A DNA stretch of 64,000 nucleotides, taken from positions 3,976,501 through 4,040,500 of the forward strand of contig NC_010995.1 of NCBI RefSeq assembly GCF_000019225.1, given 5' to 3'. The stretch comes from Cellvibrio japonicus Ueda107 (GTDB taxonomy: Bacteria; Pseudomonadota; Gammaproteobacteria; Pseudomonadales; Cellvibrionaceae). The position numbers and the translations under genes were made by a program. This document shows positions 63,056 to 64,000 of this stretch, piece after piece. The stretch's first letter is position 1. The number at the start of each line of letters is the position of its first letter. The notes under the pieces were generated by a model. That model saw only the letters and a program-made list of their open reading frames with translations. It did not search any database and was not told where the DNA came from.

Positions 63056-64000
63056 CTAGCGTTCAATTTTGTAGATGATATCGACACTCTGGGTCTCGCC
63101 CGATTCCGCTTCCAGGCGCAGGCGCTCGCTGAGGCGATACTCCACACCCAGGCTGGTCAGCTGATCAAAAAGGCCAACCATATAACGTACCATCAGGCGC
63201 GGCGTCACCTGCTTGCCGATCAGCAATTCACTCTGGTCGATACCCTTATCGGAGTTGATGGCCAGTTCATCGACCCGGAAGAAATTGGCAATCCCCTGGG
63301 TGATACCCGCCGAGTCATCCCCCAGGCCGCTGAGGGCACCGAGCAGCAAGCTGGCATCCGCACCCGAGCTGTCACGCAATGGCTTGCCGGTAAGGAGCAT
63401 CATCATGGCTTCACTTTCCGAGCGCGAGGGAGAGGAGTAGACCTTGGCACTGGGGCGCTGCAGGGTGCCGCCGATTTCCAGTCCCACCTCAATGTCCTCG
63501 TCATCCTCAATCACCCGCGAGGCGCGGATATCCAGGCCGGGGTTATCGTAGGGCCCCTGGAAGATCAGGCGACCACGGTCAATGGTAAGGTTCTGGCCAT
63601 AGGCCTTATAGGTTCCCTTGCGCACAGCGACAAAGCCATCGGTCATCAACTGCCGATGGGCATCCTTAAACAAGCGCATATCACCGCCCAACTGGCTATC
63701 CAGGCCAAAGCCCTTAAAGCGCACATCATCGCCCAGGGTCAGGCGGATATTGGTGTAAAAAGCCATAGCGTCTGCGTGTGTCTGGGGCAGGCGATCATCA
63801 ACCACCACAACGTCGCTGGAGACCTTGGTTGTACTGGGCGGCAAGGTCTTGATGTTGGCGCGCGCCCAGGGGATAGCCGCCGTCCCGGAGACACGCACGG
63901 CCTCGGCATTGGCTTCCAATTGCACATCCGGGGTGAGGTTGGCGCGCAGCTGCGGCAGGTTGATAACCCGGAAATCGCTACCGCGCAGGCTGGCACGCGC
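63056..64000 (-). CDS. tamB: Translocation and assembly module protein TamB, C-terminal part
   Basis: The frame is open from the right edge to a stop at 63056 (314 codons visible); the N-terminal part is outside the window. The visible part is the conserved C-terminal TamB domain: VTGTAAIPW-like strands, GQNLTIDRGRLIFQGPYDNP GLDIRASR, SESEAMMMLLTGKPLRDSSG, a helical segment and a final beta-strand region VRYMVGLFDQLTSLGVEYRL. TamB is an inner-membrane-anchored bridge that works with TamA in lipid or outer-membrane protein transport. Confidence 0.92.
   Translation of the reverse strand, partial: ARASLRGSDFRVINLPQLRANLTPDVQLEANAEAVRVSGTAAIPWARANIKTLPPSTTKVSSDVVVVDDRLPQTHADAMAFYTNIRLTLGDDVRFKGFGLDSQLGGDMRLFKDAHRQLMTDGFVAVRKGTYKAYGQNLTIDRGRLIFQGPYDNPGLDIRASRVIEDDEDIEVGLEIGGTLQRPSAKVYSSPSRSESEAMMMLLTGKPLRDSSGADASLLLGALSGLGDDSAGITQGIANFFRVDELAINSDKGIDQSELLIGKQVTPRLMVRYMVGLFDQLTSLGVEYRLSERLRLEAESGETQSVDIIYKIER

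Noticed and set aside
1..64000. tRNA, rRNA, tmRNA, IS elements and prophage genes
   Set aside because: I looked through all intergenic gaps and saw no cloverleaf-like sequences, transposase or integrase motifs; short unusual RNAs could still be missed by eye.

Overview
The window looks like chromosomal DNA from a plant-polysaccharide-degrading gammaproteobacterium of the Cellvibrio type (former Pseudomonas fluorescens subsp. cellulosa). I infer this from the CBM2/CBM10/GH5 enzymes with long poly-serine linkers, the complete type II secretion operon, a pseudomonad-type cysteine-free Fur and an Rsm-like small RNA. The species is not proven from sequence alone. Gene density is high. I see no tRNA, rRNA, IS element, CRISPR array or prophage.

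Layout. 1-2.2 kb: a coupled pair, a small exported protein and a TPR protein cut by the left edge. 2.6-15.8 kb (minus): gspC-D-E-F-G-H-I-J-K-L-M-N followed by apbE. 15.95-16.08 kb (minus): a candidate GacA-controlled, CsrA/RsmA-titrating small RNA with its own terminator and upstream activating sequence. 16.3-19.4 kb (plus): xseB-ispA-dxs (isoprenoid precursors). 19.5-23.3 kb: divergent GH5 cellulase and GH5 mannanase-like genes sharing a regulatory region with two copies of an 18-bp palindrome. A third copy lies before another GH5 gene at 62.9 kb. 23.6-26.7 kb: glutathione-dependent formaldehyde oxidation (fghA, frmA) with a divergent LysR regulator. 26.7-30.3 kb: a sugar-type operon (isomerase, oxidoreductase, MFS transporter) behind a LacI-like operator and containing a MITE-like inverted-repeat element. 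31.3-35.3 kb: grpE-dnaK-dnaJ with two sigma-32-like promoters. 35.7-37.3 kb: a chemoreceptor behind a strong promoter covered by LacI-like operators. 37.4-40.1 kb: recN (LexA box), fur, bamE. 40.2-52.5 kb: a signalling island (HPt-REC-REC-GGDEF, GGDEF-EAL, HD-GYP, response regulator, two histidine kinases). 52.7-54.1 kb: rnfH, ratA, smpB. 54.1-61.8 kb: two LuxR-type regulators flanking an alpha/beta hydrolase, then two large serine-rich lipoproteins; three of these genes share a CCCC-N4-(G/T)GGG upstream motif. 61.85-64 kb: a third GH5 enzyme and the C-terminal part of TamB.

How it fits together (inference). The secreted GH5 enzymes are typical type II secretion cargo. The shared operators suggest carbohydrate-responsive repression of enzymes, sugar uptake and chemotaxis. 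The Rsm-like RNA and the dense c-di-GMP/two-component island suggest lifestyle switching. The least explained part is the 54-62 kb LuxR/hydrolase/lipoprotein cluster.
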